Both the position numbers and the translations under genes were made by a program. DNA of 64,000 nucleotides from assembly GCA_029240105.1 (NCBI GenBank), contig JARBTR010000006.1, positions 186,001-250,000 on the forward strand, given 5' to 3'. The notes beneath the pieces are model-generated. The model was not told the origin of the DNA. It worked only from the letters and a program-made list of their open reading frames with translations, and ran no database searches. Position 1 is the stretch's first letter. Each line of letters starts with the position of its first letter. This document shows positions 9,108 through 17,732 of this stretch, piece after piece. Source of the stretch: Caryophanales bacterium. GTDB taxonomy: Bacteria > Bacillota > Bacilli > JARBTR01.

Positions 9108-9173
9108 TCATCTTACCCCCCGAAATATCTTGTGATCATGCTATTTAAATTATTTAATTCTGCACACTTTATT

Positions 9174-9181
9174 ATTATATC
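9174..9181 (-). promoter_or_regulatory. Extended -10 promoter element of the ftsEX operon
   Basis: On the minus strand the sequence TGATATAAT contains a consensus -10 (TATAAT at 9174-9179) with the TG extension. No good -35 hexamer is visible at 16-18 bases, so recognition would rely on the extended -10. Remaining sequence from 9182 to 9322 is AT-rich with nothing else I can recognise. Confidence 0.5.
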
Positions 9182-9322
9182 ATCCAAATTTTTCTTTGAT
9201 GTTTAAATTTGATTACAATTTGTGAATATTTGTTTATTCTTAACCATTTATATTTGTTTTCTGTAATTAACTTTATTTTTGATTATAAAAGGTACCGTCT
9301 AAAGCTCAATTTTTTAAATATA

Positions 9323-9351
9323 TTGTTTAGAGGTACTTGAAAAGGTATGAT
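9323..9351 (+). promoter_or_regulatory. Sigma-A-like promoter of the MFS gene
   Basis: TTGTTT (9323-9328) and TATGAT (9346-9351) are separated by exactly 17 bases. Predicted transcription start near 9358, giving a leader of about 118 nucleotides that carries a defined secondary structure. Confidence 0.6.
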
Positions 9352-9357
9352 GGAATT

Positions 9358-9475
9358 ATCATTTTTATTTAGCAGTTAACGGTTCCTACCTTTCTTCGAA
9401 AGCTAGACCGTTTTTGCATGCGCTCTACTTGCTAAATTCTTTTAGAATTTAGAGTATCGCGGAGAGGGGGAAATA
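9358..9475 (+). promoter_or_regulatory. Structured 5' leader of MFS gene, riboswitch-like, class not recognised
   Basis: An outer helix TTTAGCA (9368-9374) / TGCTAAA (9430-9436) encloses AACGGT/ACCGTT (9378-9383 / 9407-9412) and a hairpin CTTTC-TTC-GAAAG (9390-9402). The 3' strand of the outer helix overlaps a perfect alternative hairpin CTAAATTCT-TTT-AGAATTTAG (9432-9452), which ends about 11 bases before the AGAGGGGG ribosome binding site. Mutually exclusive helices of this kind are typical of riboswitches or of leader-peptide attenuators. A tiny ORF (MRSTC) starts at 9418 but has no ribosome binding site. I could not match it to a known riboswitch consensus. Confidence 0.5.
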
Positions 9476-10804
9476 ATGAGGATACGTGATTGGGATCGCA
9501 ATTTAAAAATACGACTTATCGGGGAATTCTTCGTTGGTGCCACCTTCTGGATGTTCTTCCCGTTTATGACTCTATATTTCTCGGAATCACTTGGAAAAAG
9601 TTTAACTGGATTACTTCTTGTTATATCACAAGCACTATCAGTGGTTACAAATTTATTTGGCGGTTATTGTGCTGATCGATTCGGCCGTAAAAAGATGATG
9701 GTCTTTGCTTCTTATGCACAAGCGATCATTAGTATTTTTTTTGCTCTTGCATGCTATCCAAAATTTGAATCTCCAATTTTAGCTTTTGTTTTCTTTGCAT
9801 TACTAGGGGCATTAGGTAGCTTTTATTATCCTGCTAGTCAAGCAATGGTTGCTGATGTGGTACCAGAGAATGAGCGAACTAGCGTTTTTGCAGTTTTCTA
9901 CACAACTAATAATTTGAATGTAGTAATTGGACCTATAATAGGCAGTCTTTTTATTGATAATTATCGATTTGAATTAATTCTTGCAGATGCCATAGTCCTT
10001 GGTTTATTGGGTTTTGTAATTCAAAAGTGGATATCTGAAACAGCACCTGCTCTGCAACCTGGGGCTGAGACTATAGTCAATACCAATAATCACTGGTATG
10101 ACGTTGCAGTAGAACAAGTAAAAAGTTATACCATTATTGTAAAAGATAAGATTTTCTTTCTATTCATTTTTGCTGGAGTCCTATTATCGCAAACTTATAT
10201 GCAACTAGATTTACTAATACCTGTCTATGTAAAAGAAGTCGTCAAAAAATCTATTTCTGTTTCCTGGCTTCCTAATATAGATTATACAATCGGAGGTATT
10301 CATCTTTATGTCCCTCCTACTATTGAGTTTTCAGCGAATAATGTTTTCGGTGCTATTGTTGCAGAAAATGGCTTAATTGTTATTCTTTTCACTCTAGTAA
10401 CAACTAGAATCGTTAAAAGATTTTCTGAAAAGTTCATTTTCATGTGGTCAGCATTACTCTACGCTATTTCAATGGTCTACATCGCATTTACAACTGGTTA
10501 TTTAGGATTCTTTGTGGCTATGTTTATTTTCACCATTGCTGAGATCATGACTGCAGGCGTCCAAATGGATTTTATTGCGCGGATTGCACCCGAAGATCTG
10601 CGTGGTCAATATTATGCAGCTTCAGGTCTAAGGTGGACAGTAGGCCGCCTCTTAGCACCAATAAGTATTATGGGTTCGCAGCTACTCGGCTTCCGATTTA
10701 CTTTTTTAAGCATTTCTATTTTGGCAGTTTTTAGTGCGTGGTTATATTTTTATCTTTTTACCAAGGCTGACCAATTATATCCAAAGCAAACATCCAACGT
10801 TTAA
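9476..10804 (+). CDS. MFS transporter (multidrug-efflux-like)
   Basis: A 442-residue major facilitator protein with about 12 hydrophobic spans. The loop 2-3 signature is visible as GGYCADRFGRKKMM near residues 62-75, and a second cytoplasmic/extracellular loop in the middle (about 185-270) is unusually long and interrupted by hydrophobic segments. Family members of this type export drugs or metabolites with proton antiport; the substrate is not evident. The ATG has an excellent AGAGGGGG ribosome binding site and is preceded by a structured leader, suggesting induction by a ligand or translation inhibitor. A terminator follows 28 bases after the stop. Confidence 0.85.
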   Translation: MRIRDWDRNLKIRLIGEFFVGATFWMFFPFMTLYFSESLGKSLTGLLLVISQALSVVTNLFGGYCADRFGRKKMMVFASYAQAIISIFFALACYPKFESPILAFVFFALLGALGSFYYPASQAMVADVVPENERTSVFAVFYTTNNLNVVIGPIIGSLFIDNYRFELILADAIVLGLLGFVIQKWISETAPALQPGAETIVNTNNHWYDVAVEQVKSYTIIVKDKIFFLFIFAGVLLSQTYMQLDLLIPVYVKEVVKKSISVSWLPNIDYTIGGIHLYVPPTIEFSANNVFGAIVAENGLIVILFTLVTTRIVKRFSEKFIFMWSALLYAISMVYIAFTTGYLGFFVAMFIFTIAEIMTAGVQMDFIARIAPEDLRGQYYAASGLRWTVGRLLAPISIMGSQLLGFRFTFLSISILAVFSAWLYFYLFTKADQLYPKQTSNV

Positions 10805-10831
10805 TAACTATAAATTTTTATAATTCTTTTG

Positions 10832-10866
10832 AAAAAGGTTCTGAATCTACGATTCAAAACCTTTTA
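10832..10866. terminator. Terminator between MFS and carbonic anhydrase genes
   Basis: AAAAGGTTCTGAATC-TAC-GATTCAAAACCTTTT forms a long stem with A and T runs on both sides, so it can act on the plus-strand MFS transcript and possibly on the convergent minus-strand transcript. Confidence 0.85.
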
Positions 10867-10920
10867 TATCGTCTAAAATTATTGCCCGGGAAATGCTTCT
10901 ACTTTAGCAATTAACTCCGA

Positions 10921-11481
10921 TTAATTTCCGTCCACTACCACTCGTAAAGCACCGGTTTCAGGGTTTATGATAAGTCCATTTACTTTTACATTTTTAGGTA
11001 TTAAAGGGTGATTCTTAACAACATTTACGCTATTTCGAATACTCTCTTCAATACAATTAAAACCTCGGAGCCATCTGTTGATATCAATTCCTGAATTTTC
11101 AAGAATTGTTATCATATCATTAGAGATTCCTTTGCCAATCATATCGCCAATCAATTTTTCTGTTTGGACATTAGACATACCACAATCATCATGACCCACG
11201 ATATAAACTTCCTCAGCACCTAAACTATGGATACCTACTATAATCGAACGCATAACAGCACCAAAAGGATGGCTAATAACAGCTCCCGCTACTTTAATGA
11301 TTTTTGCATCACCATTTGCAACATTCATTGCTTTTGGAAGCAGTTCCGTCAAACGAGTATCCATGCAACTGACTATGATCATTTCCTTTGCAGGAAATTT
11401 TGTATCTGTTTTTAATTTCTTATATTCCCCGTTTTGTACAAAGGATTGATTATGATTCAGTATTTGCTCTAAAGTATTCAT
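10921..11481 (-). CDS. Beta-class carbonic anhydrase
   Basis: About 186 residues. Zinc-binding residues of beta-carbonic anhydrases are present: CMDTRL (Cys and the Asp-Arg dyad) and GHDDCGM (His and second Cys). The enzyme interconverts CO2 and bicarbonate in the cytoplasm. The ATG at 11481 is chosen over the upstream ATG at 11493 because GAGG lies 6 bases before it. After the TAA stop the frame stays open for 13 further codons (reading SELIAKVEAFPGQ) to a second TAA at 10879, which may be a remnant of a longer C terminus. The B. subtilis relatives YtiB and YvdA are similar in size. Confidence 0.92.
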   Translation of the reverse strand: MNTLEQILNHNQSFVQNGEYKKLKTDTKFPAKEMIIVSCMDTRLTELLPKAMNVANGDAKIIKVAGAVISHPFGAVMRSIIVGIHSLGAEEVYIVGHDDCGMSNVQTEKLIGDMIGKGISNDMITILENSGIDINRWLRGFNCIEESIRNSVNVVKNHPLIPKNVKVNGLIINPETGALRVVVDGN

Positions 11482-11561
11482 TTTGAACCTCATTCTTCTA
11501 ATAATTTTGGAAATCTTTAATGGAATACCTGTATTTTTATATATCTATTCAAATTCTGCGC

Positions 11562-12551
11562 TTAATTTTCAACTTCAAAATATATGTCATTTTGATGACG
11601 TGATTTTTCAGTTATTTGTAAAACAGTACGGCTTAATTTTTTACAATATTGATATTTTTCATTGTCTCTCGTAGAGATTGCATCTGCTATAACCGATGCT
11701 TCATAAATCATGTTATTATCTACTTTCATTCCTTCTAATTTTGTTACTTCAGAAGTTTTACGATCTACATACATCAATTCAGTTAAAGTGGTTGTATCGT
11801 TTAAAACAATCGAACCATTCACACCTTGAATCTCGCTTGGAGTTTGTCCAGCTGAAATTTTTGAAGCAATGATTGTACAGTTGAACCCATCATATTTCAA
11901 TACGAGTGTCCCAGCACCATCTATCCCATTTCTAAGTTTGGTTGCATGGTACAGAAAATCCTTTGGTTTGCCAAATAAACCGATTGCCAGATTGATAGGG
12001 TAAACACCTAAATCTACGAGTGCACCTCCTGAAAGTTTACGCGAAAAAACATTGGGTTCTTCACCTGCAATAAACTTATCATAACGAGAAGAATACTGAC
12101 AATATTGAAGCATGACATTTTGAATCGTTCCAACTTTCTCTATCTCATTTTTTAAGAAGATAAAGTTTGGATCATGTATATTTCGAATAGCTTCAAACAG
12201 GTAGACCCTATTTTCTTCTGCTATTTGAAAGGCTTCCTCTAGTTCCCTAACTGTTGAAAAAATGGGTTTTTCACAAATGACATGCTTTTTATTTTGTAAC
12301 ATACGTATTGTCTGTTCGAAATGCATTGAGTTTGGCGAAGCAATATATACAACATCAAACTCTTTTGATTCAGACAATTGATTCAAATCTGTGAATACTT
12401 TTTGGATACCATGTTTTTTAGCAAAAGCACGACCTGTTTCTTCGTTTCGTGAGTACACTGCCACCAATTCATACTTGTCGCTTTTAAGTGCAGCTTCAAT
12501 AAACATGCTGCATATACTACTTGTACCAATCGATGCAAATTTTAATTTCAT
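11562..12551 (-). CDS. Gfo/Idh/MocA family oxidoreductase
   Basis: A 329-residue NAD(P)-dependent oxidoreductase. The N-terminal Rossmann fold begins with FASIGTSSIC, and the conserved EKP motif (HVICEKPIF, about residues 90-98) carries the catalytic lysine of this family. The C-terminal alpha/beta domain includes GGALVDLGVYPINL, also a family hallmark. Members oxidise or reduce sugars, inositols or related polyols and dihydrodiols. The gene stands alone, with AGGAG 7 bases upstream of the ATG, so there is no context to suggest the substrate. Confidence 0.9.
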   Translation of the reverse strand: MKLKFASIGTSSICSMFIEAALKSDKYELVAVYSRNEETGRAFAKKHGIQKVFTDLNQLSESKEFDVVYIASPNSMHFEQTIRMLQNKKHVICEKPIFSTVRELEEAFQIAEENRVYLFEAIRNIHDPNFIFLKNEIEKVGTIQNVMLQYCQYSSRYDKFIAGEEPNVFSRKLSGGALVDLGVYPINLAIGLFGKPKDFLYHATKLRNGIDGAGTLVLKYDGFNCTIIASKISAGQTPSEIQGVNGSIVLNDTTTLTELMYVDRKTSEVTKLEGMKVDNNMIYEASVIADAISTRDNEKYQYCKKLSRTVLQITEKSRHQNDIYFEVEN

Positions 12552-12649
12552 ACTTATTCTCCTATTCTTTACATTCCATAAAACGAGAAGAATCTATTTT
12601 TAAATCTGAGTATCCTTTAAGAATAAATTAAATCTGTAAAATGATAAAT

Positions 12650-13096
12650 CTACTCTTGCCCTTTAATGCTCTGAGAATATAGAATGACGTTGTTCCTGCA
12701 GCAACTTCCTTGTGGGTTGTTTATAACACAGCTGCATCCATCCTCTTTCATCAGTTCATCTAAGTGTACGACTGGATCAACTCCAGAAGCAATCATTGAT
12801 TGAATTTTTCGACGAGTAAGATTATGGCAATAACATACCGGGACCTCTTCCCCTTGATCCTTTTGGTAGATAGGAACCTTCACATCTGAGGTCTTGTATT
12901 CATATTCACTACTAAAATACACTACAACACAATCTTCATTTAGACAAAAATAATGACCTATATCACATGATTCACATTCCGTATTAAAACTCTCTACCAT
13001 CTGCTTAACAGTTTGAACTGGTACTAATACGGAAATATCACGACAATTTGGGCACATTTCAAATCTTGCTATTATAGCAGGCTCTTTTTCAAACAT
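12650..13096 (-). CDS. CopZ-N-like zinc/[2Fe-2S]-binding protein
   Basis: A 148-residue cysteine-rich protein: CPNC near residue 16, CESCDIGHYFC (about 41-51), then a BFD-like segment VCYCHNLTRRKIQ (about 98-110) and a closing GCSC..GSCC cluster. The arrangement resembles the N-terminal domain of Archaeoglobus CopZ, which holds one zinc and one [2Fe-2S] cluster and is found in copper chaperones. The HMA copper-binding domain of CopZ is absent here. I infer a metal-cluster protein, perhaps in copper or redox handling; no copper ATPase is adjacent. Confidence 0.7.
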   Translation of the reverse strand: MFEKEPAIIARFEMCPNCRDISVLVPVQTVKQMVESFNTECESCDIGHYFCLNEDCVVVYFSSEYEYKTSDVKVPIYQKDQGEEVPVCYCHNLTRRKIQSMIASGVDPVVHLDELMKEDGCSCVINNPQGSCCRNNVILYSQSIKGQE

Positions 13097-13323
13097 TTTG
13101 TTCCCTCTCTAATTACATTTTATTTTTAACTATTTTACATGAAATTTCGTAGCTAATATAGAGGGTTTACTAAAACATAAGATAGACAGGTCGTAGGTTA
13201 ATAGATATTAAATATTTTTTCTGAATTTTCACAATAATACTGATAAATATTTTATAATGAAAACTAATATGAATTCATTTATCCTTTTGTTTTTATAATC
13301 CAACTAGAATGGTGGACGCTGAA

Positions 13324-14583
13324 ATGAAATTATTGAAGAATTATTCAAAAAAAGAGTCAAGTTGGGCAATATACGATTGGGCTAACTCGGCATTTACTCT
13401 TGTGATCATTACAGCTATCATGCCAGTATATTTTAAATCTGTAGCTGAGAATGCTGGGATTAGTGATGCAACTTCTACCGCCTATTGGGGTTATGCAACT
13501 TCCGTGGGTACCCTTCTTTTAGCAATTATCGCACCTATACTTGGTTCTATTGCTGCTTACAAAGGTTATAAAAAGAAAATATTCTCGTTTTTTCTCTATA
13601 TGGGTGTTCTTTTTACCTTTGGACTAGCTGTAATTCCAAATGATAACTGGGTTCTTTTGCTTGCTTTATATGTAATAGCTTTCTTTTCATTTGAGGCAAC
13701 GGTAGTTGTGTACGACTCCTTTTTGGTTGACGTAACAGATGATTCACGCATGAACCGTGTTTCTTCTTTCGGTTATGCACTAGGATATTTTGGAAGTTGT
13801 ATTCCTTTTATTTTATGTATGGCTATGATTCTTCTAGTTCCTGATGCTAACAAGGTTCAGGCAACAAAGATCTCATTTATAATTACTGGCTTATGGTGGC
13901 TTCTCTTTACAATTCCATTGTTTAAAAATGTTGAACAAATATACGGCGTAGAAAAAGAAAAACATATGATTTCAAAAAGTTTTTCTAGGCTTTTTGAAAC
14001 AATGAAAAGCATTCGTCAACACAGAAACGTTTTGCTCTTTTTACTCGCATTCTTCTTTTATATTGATGGTGTAAACACAGTCATTTCTATGGCTGCAGCA
14101 TTTGCAACGGATATTGGTATGGAGTCTGATATGTTGATGATTCTAATATTTATAATCCAAGTGGTTGCTATTCCATTTGCCATTTTATACGGGAAACTAG
14201 GGGATAAATTTGGCGCGAAGCGAATGATTTACTTCGGCATTTTTACTTATATCGTATTGTGTATTGCCGGGTATTTCACCACATCAAATCTGGGCATTTG
14301 GCTGATTGCTTTCCTTATTGGTTCTGCACAAGGTGGCATTCAAGCACTAAGCCGTGCGTATTTCAGCAAAATTATCCCAAAGGAAAAATCAAATGAGTAC
14401 TTTGGATTCTATAGTATATTTAGTAAGTTCGCTGCAATAATCGGACCGACTTTGATGGCATACACGATTCACCAAACTAATAATACAAACGCTGGAGTTC
14501 TAAGCCTCGCTGTTTTGTTTATTATTGGTGGTATCATCTTCTACTTTGTTGAGGATGATCGAAAAATTATAGAAACAAAATAA
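13324..14583 (+). CDS. UMF1 (Atg22-like) family MFS transporter
   Basis: About 419 residues with 12 hydrophobic spans. The N-terminal sequence WAIYDWANSAFTLVIITAIMPVYF is characteristic of the UMF1/Atg22-like branch of the major facilitator superfamily (only a part is quoted: WAIYDWANSAF). Bacterial members are uncharacterised; yeast Atg22 exports amino acids from the vacuole. The ATG at 13324 is chosen over the one at 13309 because GGTGG sits 8 bases upstream. A strong terminator follows. Confidence 0.85.
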   Translation: MKLLKNYSKKESSWAIYDWANSAFTLVIITAIMPVYFKSVAENAGISDATSTAYWGYATSVGTLLLAIIAPILGSIAAYKGYKKKIFSFFLYMGVLFTFGLAVIPNDNWVLLLALYVIAFFSFEATVVVYDSFLVDVTDDSRMNRVSSFGYALGYFGSCIPFILCMAMILLVPDANKVQATKISFIITGLWWLLFTIPLFKNVEQIYGVEKEKHMISKSFSRLFETMKSIRQHRNVLLFLLAFFFYIDGVNTVISMAAAFATDIGMESDMLMILIFIIQVVAIPFAILYGKLGDKFGAKRMIYFGIFTYIVLCIAGYFTTSNLGIWLIAFLIGSAQGGIQALSRAYFSKIIPKEKSNEYFGFYSIFSKFAAIIGPTLMAYTIHQTNNTNAGVLSLAVLFIIGGIIFYFVEDDRKIIETK

Positions 14584-14602
14584 TAGTCCCATTGTCATAA
14601 GA

Positions 14603-14639
14603 ACAGGTTCAAACCGCATACGGGTTTGAACCTGTTTTT
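14603..14639 (+). terminator. Strong terminator after the UMF1 transporter
   Basis: ACAGGTTCAAACCG-CATAC-GGGTTTGAACCTGT forms a 14-bp stem followed by TTTTTC. Confidence 0.92.
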
Positions 14640-14692
14640 CATTTATTCAGTCTTAATGAATACGTTAACATCAAGTATAGAACAAATTTTAT

Positions 14693-15445
14693 TTATTTTA
14701 AATTTAACCCAACAGGGCAATGGTCACTTCCGTAAATTTCAGGATATATCTTTGCATCTTCAACTTGTTCCTTCAGCCGTTCAGAAACTACAAAGTAATC
14801 AATTCTCCAGCCCACATTTTTTTCTCTAATACCAGGCATGTATGACCACCAAGTATAAGCATCAGCTCGATCAGGATATTTATAACGGAAGGTATCTATA
14901 AATCCACTATCTAATAACTTAGCAAACTTCAATCTTTCTTCATCCGTAAATCCGGCATTTCCACGATTTGATTTTGCATTTTTTATATCAATCTCTTGAT
15001 GTGCAACATTCAAATCTCCTGTGTAAATAACAGGTTTCTTTCTATCCAATTCGATTAAATATGAACGAAGATCATCTTCCCAAACTTGACGATAAGGCAA
15101 ACGTGATAAATCACGTTTCACATTTGGTGTATAACAACATACAAAATAAAAATCATTGTACTCACAAGTTATAATTCGACCCTCATGATCATGTTCTTCT
15201 ATCCCTAATCCAAATGTCACGGTAATCGGCTCTTCTTTACTGAAAACGGCTGTACCTGCGTAACCCTTTTTTTCTGCGCTGTTCCAATACTGATAATAGC
15301 CTTTTAAATCAACTTCAGCTTGTCCTTCCAGACATTTAATTTCCTGCATACAAAAAATGTCCGCATCTATTTCGTTAAAAAATTCCTGCCATCCTTTATT
15401 TAAGCAAGCCCTTAACCCATTTACATTCCACGAAATTAATTTCAT
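14693..15445 (-). CDS. exoA: Exodeoxyribonuclease III / AP endonuclease ExoA
   Basis: A 250-residue EEP-superfamily nuclease, the same length as B. subtilis ExoA. Active-site motifs are seen in order: WNVNGLRA (Asn7), MQEIK (metal-binding Glu), YTGDLNVAH (Asp/Asn), and GSDHCPV (Asp-His pair near the C terminus). It incises at abasic sites and trims 3' blocked ends during base excision repair. The gene is monocistronic as far as spacing shows. Confidence 0.96.
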   Translation of the reverse strand: MKLISWNVNGLRACLNKGWQEFFNEIDADIFCMQEIKCLEGQAEVDLKGYYQYWNSAEKKGYAGTAVFSKEEPITVTFGLGIEEHDHEGRIITCEYNDFYFVCCYTPNVKRDLSRLPYRQVWEDDLRSYLIELDRKKPVIYTGDLNVAHQEIDIKNAKSNRGNAGFTDEERLKFAKLLDSGFIDTFRYKYPDRADAYTWWSYMPGIREKNVGWRIDYFVVSERLKEQVEDAKIYPEIYGSDHCPVGLNLK

Positions 15446-15519
15446 TTTTTCTCCCTTAATACCATATTGCTAAAAAATATTGAGTCTTAAAGAAATGCGT
15501 TATTTCTTCTGATGTCTTT

Positions 15520-16710
15520 TTATATTTTACTAAAATTAAAACTTAGAAGCTCAGCTTTACAATCATTAAATCGAGCAAAGCGTTGAACACATTCTGCAAT
15601 GTCTTCTTGAATTTTGACACTATGAACAATATCTCTTTCAGGCCAATAATTTTTTATAAATAATTGTTTCTCTTTTTTATCCCGAAAGAGTTCGATACGT
15701 CCAACCAATTTCGTCCCATGTAAGACTGGTAAAACGTAATAACCGTATTCTCGCTGTCCTGGCTTTTTATAAATTTCCCATTTGTAATTAAAATCAAAAA
15801 GTGCAGAAATCAATTTCCGATCCCAGATAAAACTATCTAAAGGTGCGATGAATTCCGTTCGAGGTTCAAACTCTTCGCCGCTTAATACTCGTTCCATGAT
15901 TAGATTATCAGTACTCAACATATACAGAGGCTCAGATAAATTTTTTACGAATACTTCTTGAATTTTATGATTATCTTGTAGACCTTTAAAAGACTTATTT
16001 CTTACCGATGATTTGAAATCCTTCATCGAAATCCATGCATCAGAGGGCTTGTTCCAGATTAAACCGACAGCACCAATACGTCGAAGCAAATGCCATGCTA
16101 CCTGTTCATCTTCGGTTTTGTTTGGATTCGAAGCTGATAAAATATCAGCTGAAATTAAGTTCTCTGCTAAATCATAATGACGGATGGTACCCTTTTTATG
16201 ATGCAGAACCAAGTCCCCATTGAAATACATGGACTCAAGTGCTGCGCGAGAAAGTGATGTGGGTGCCCACCACCAGTCGACCTTTTCTCTGAAATCAAAA
16301 TCTTTTGAATTAACTGGTCCAAACTGTCTAATATATTGTTTAATTTCCTCCTCGATTGGACCAATATCTTTTTTCCCTTTATTCGAAAGAACAAATCTCT
16401 TCCTTGTTTGATCAAAATGAGGCCAATCCTCTACTGGGTAAATGGACATGCATTTATCCCAGTGGTCGATAAGTTTCCGGTCTTTGTATAGCAAGTCCCA
16501 GAGCATTTGTTTATCAAAATCTTGAACCCGAGACTGTAAAACTATTTCCGCATTTCGTCCATGAGGATCAATAGGATCATACTGCAAACACCCTGCCTGT
16601 CTCACAAAATCGCAAATGCCCTGTTTCCCATGAAATTTATATTTATCTAACAAACCATGTTTAAGTAAAATAAATTTCCTAGCTTCGTCTATCGTTATCC
16701 TAAAAGTCAT
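15520..16710 (-). CDS. YcaQ/AlkX-like winged-helix DNA glycosylase family protein (HTH_42)
   Basis: A 396-residue protein of the winged-helix YcaQ family. Near residue 37 it carries LQYDPID, matching the Q-x-D catalytic motif of this family; E. coli YcaQ unhooks interstrand crosslinks and Streptomyces AlkZ removes azinomycin adducts. Winged-helix repeats occupy most of the protein. It lies 75 bases upstream of exoA on the same strand, so a glycosylase and an AP endonuclease may be cotranscribed, which would be a sensible pairing. The exact substrate is unknown. Confidence 0.8.
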   Translation of the reverse strand: MTFRITIDEARKFILLKHGLLDKYKFHGKQGICDFVRQAGCLQYDPIDPHGRNAEIVLQSRVQDFDKQMLWDLLYKDRKLIDHWDKCMSIYPVEDWPHFDQTRKRFVLSNKGKKDIGPIEEEIKQYIRQFGPVNSKDFDFREKVDWWWAPTSLSRAALESMYFNGDLVLHHKKGTIRHYDLAENLISADILSASNPNKTEDEQVAWHLLRRIGAVGLIWNKPSDAWISMKDFKSSVRNKSFKGLQDNHKIQEVFVKNLSEPLYMLSTDNLIMERVLSGEEFEPRTEFIAPLDSFIWDRKLISALFDFNYKWEIYKKPGQREYGYYVLPVLHGTKLVGRIELFRDKKEKQLFIKNYWPERDIVHSVKIQEDIAECVQRFARFNDCKAELLSFNFSKI

Positions 16711-16780
16711 ACATTCACCGCTCGAAATAAAGTAATTTCATTATACCTAAAACAAGTTTTAAAAATAGCGAACACATAAA

Positions 16781-16880
16781 AAATCCAAGTGAGTGCACAT
16801 TGAACTGCTCCCCTTAAAGTAACAGATTTATTTTTTAAAACTGTCTACTTTAGGGGGAGCATATCACATTCATTTGGATT
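16781..16880. repeat. 100-bp palindrome with IS-like inner termini (possible MITE or terminator)
   Basis: Outer arms TCCAAGTGAGTG and CATTCATTTGGA pair; inner arms TGAACTGCTCCCCTTAAAGTA (16801 onward, first 20 bases as listed in part: TGAACTGCTCCCC) and TACTTTAGGGGGAGCATATCA (ending 16866) are imperfect inverted repeats starting TG and ending CA. The inner 66 bp resembles two insertion-sequence ends joined without a transposase. It lies between two minus-strand genes and would also work as a strong transcription stop. Confidence 0.6.
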
Positions 16881-16903
16881 TTCGAAAAAATATTTTTAGT
16901 TTC

Positions 16904-17614
16904 TTAAATAGAACAACTACCATCAGTACAACCATCTTGTTCCTCTGATGAATTCAAATTACGAATTGGTTCTTGATTATCTTCTGTCCATACCTGTTTA
17001 ATTACCTGTAAGATAGCCTCACTTGTTTGAGCACCAGTTATTGCATATTTCCCATTAATAAGGAAAAACGGAACTCCAGTGACACCAATTTGTTGCGCTT
17101 GTTTTTGATCATGGAGAACATCCTCGGCAAATTGTCCCGAATCAGACAAAACAACTGCAACAGAGTCATTCTCTAATCCCACTTCTACTGCTATCTGAAG
17201 TAAAGTCTCTTTGTCACCAACATTTAAACAATCAACAAAATGCGCTTTTAATAGGCTTTCGTTCATTTCTTTTAATTTGCCCATTTGCTTTGCGTATTGA
17301 AACAGGCGGTGCGCATCAAATGTGTTTGTTTGAACACCATGTTCAAAATCAAACTCTAGTCCCACTTGGTTCGCAGCTGATGCAACTCTTTCACACATTT
17401 GGACAGCCTTTTCATGCGTTAAATTGTATTTTTTGCTCAGCATTTCATAAGTAGAGACAGTTGTGCCATTTGGCAGCGTTGGATCCAATTGAAAACTTTT
17501 ATAAACAACCTCTACTAATTCTTTATGTTTAAATCCCTCTAAAGCTCTTTCAAAATTTCTTTTTCCAATATAGCAAAATGGACAAACAAAGTCCGACCAA
17601 ATTTCAATTTTCAT
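16904..17614 (-). CDS. DsbA-family oxidoreductase, FrnE-like
   Basis: About 236 residues of the FrnE branch of the DsbA family. The thioredoxin-fold active site CPFC follows IWSDFVCPFCYIGK near residue 12, a helical insertion occupies the middle, and GVTGVPFFLING supplies the cis-proline loop. There is no signal peptide, so it is a cytoplasmic thiol-disulfide enzyme; Deinococcus FrnE is a stress-linked disulfide isomerase. The C terminus ends in DGCTDGSCSI, a second cysteine pair. The ATG at 17614 is chosen because GGAGG lies 8 bases upstream; the ATG at 17629 overlaps that element. Confidence 0.9.
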   Translation of the reverse strand: MKIEIWSDFVCPFCYIGKRNFERALEGFKHKELVEVVYKSFQLDPTLPNGTTVSTYEMLSKKYNLTHEKAVQMCERVASAANQVGLEFDFEHGVQTNTFDAHRLFQYAKQMGKLKEMNESLLKAHFVDCLNVGDKETLLQIAVEVGLENDSVAVVLSDSGQFAEDVLHDQKQAQQIGVTGVPFFLINGKYAITGAQTSEAILQVIKQVWTEDNQEPIRNLNSSEEQDGCTDGSCSI

Positions 17615-17732
17615 ATCAATAACCTCCATATTCTAGAGATTACTATAATCGATTATTCGACAAAATGCGAATGAATTGTCCATGAAGAGCAACTAAAAAA
17701 TGCGCTGGATTTTACTCCAGCACATTATCTTA

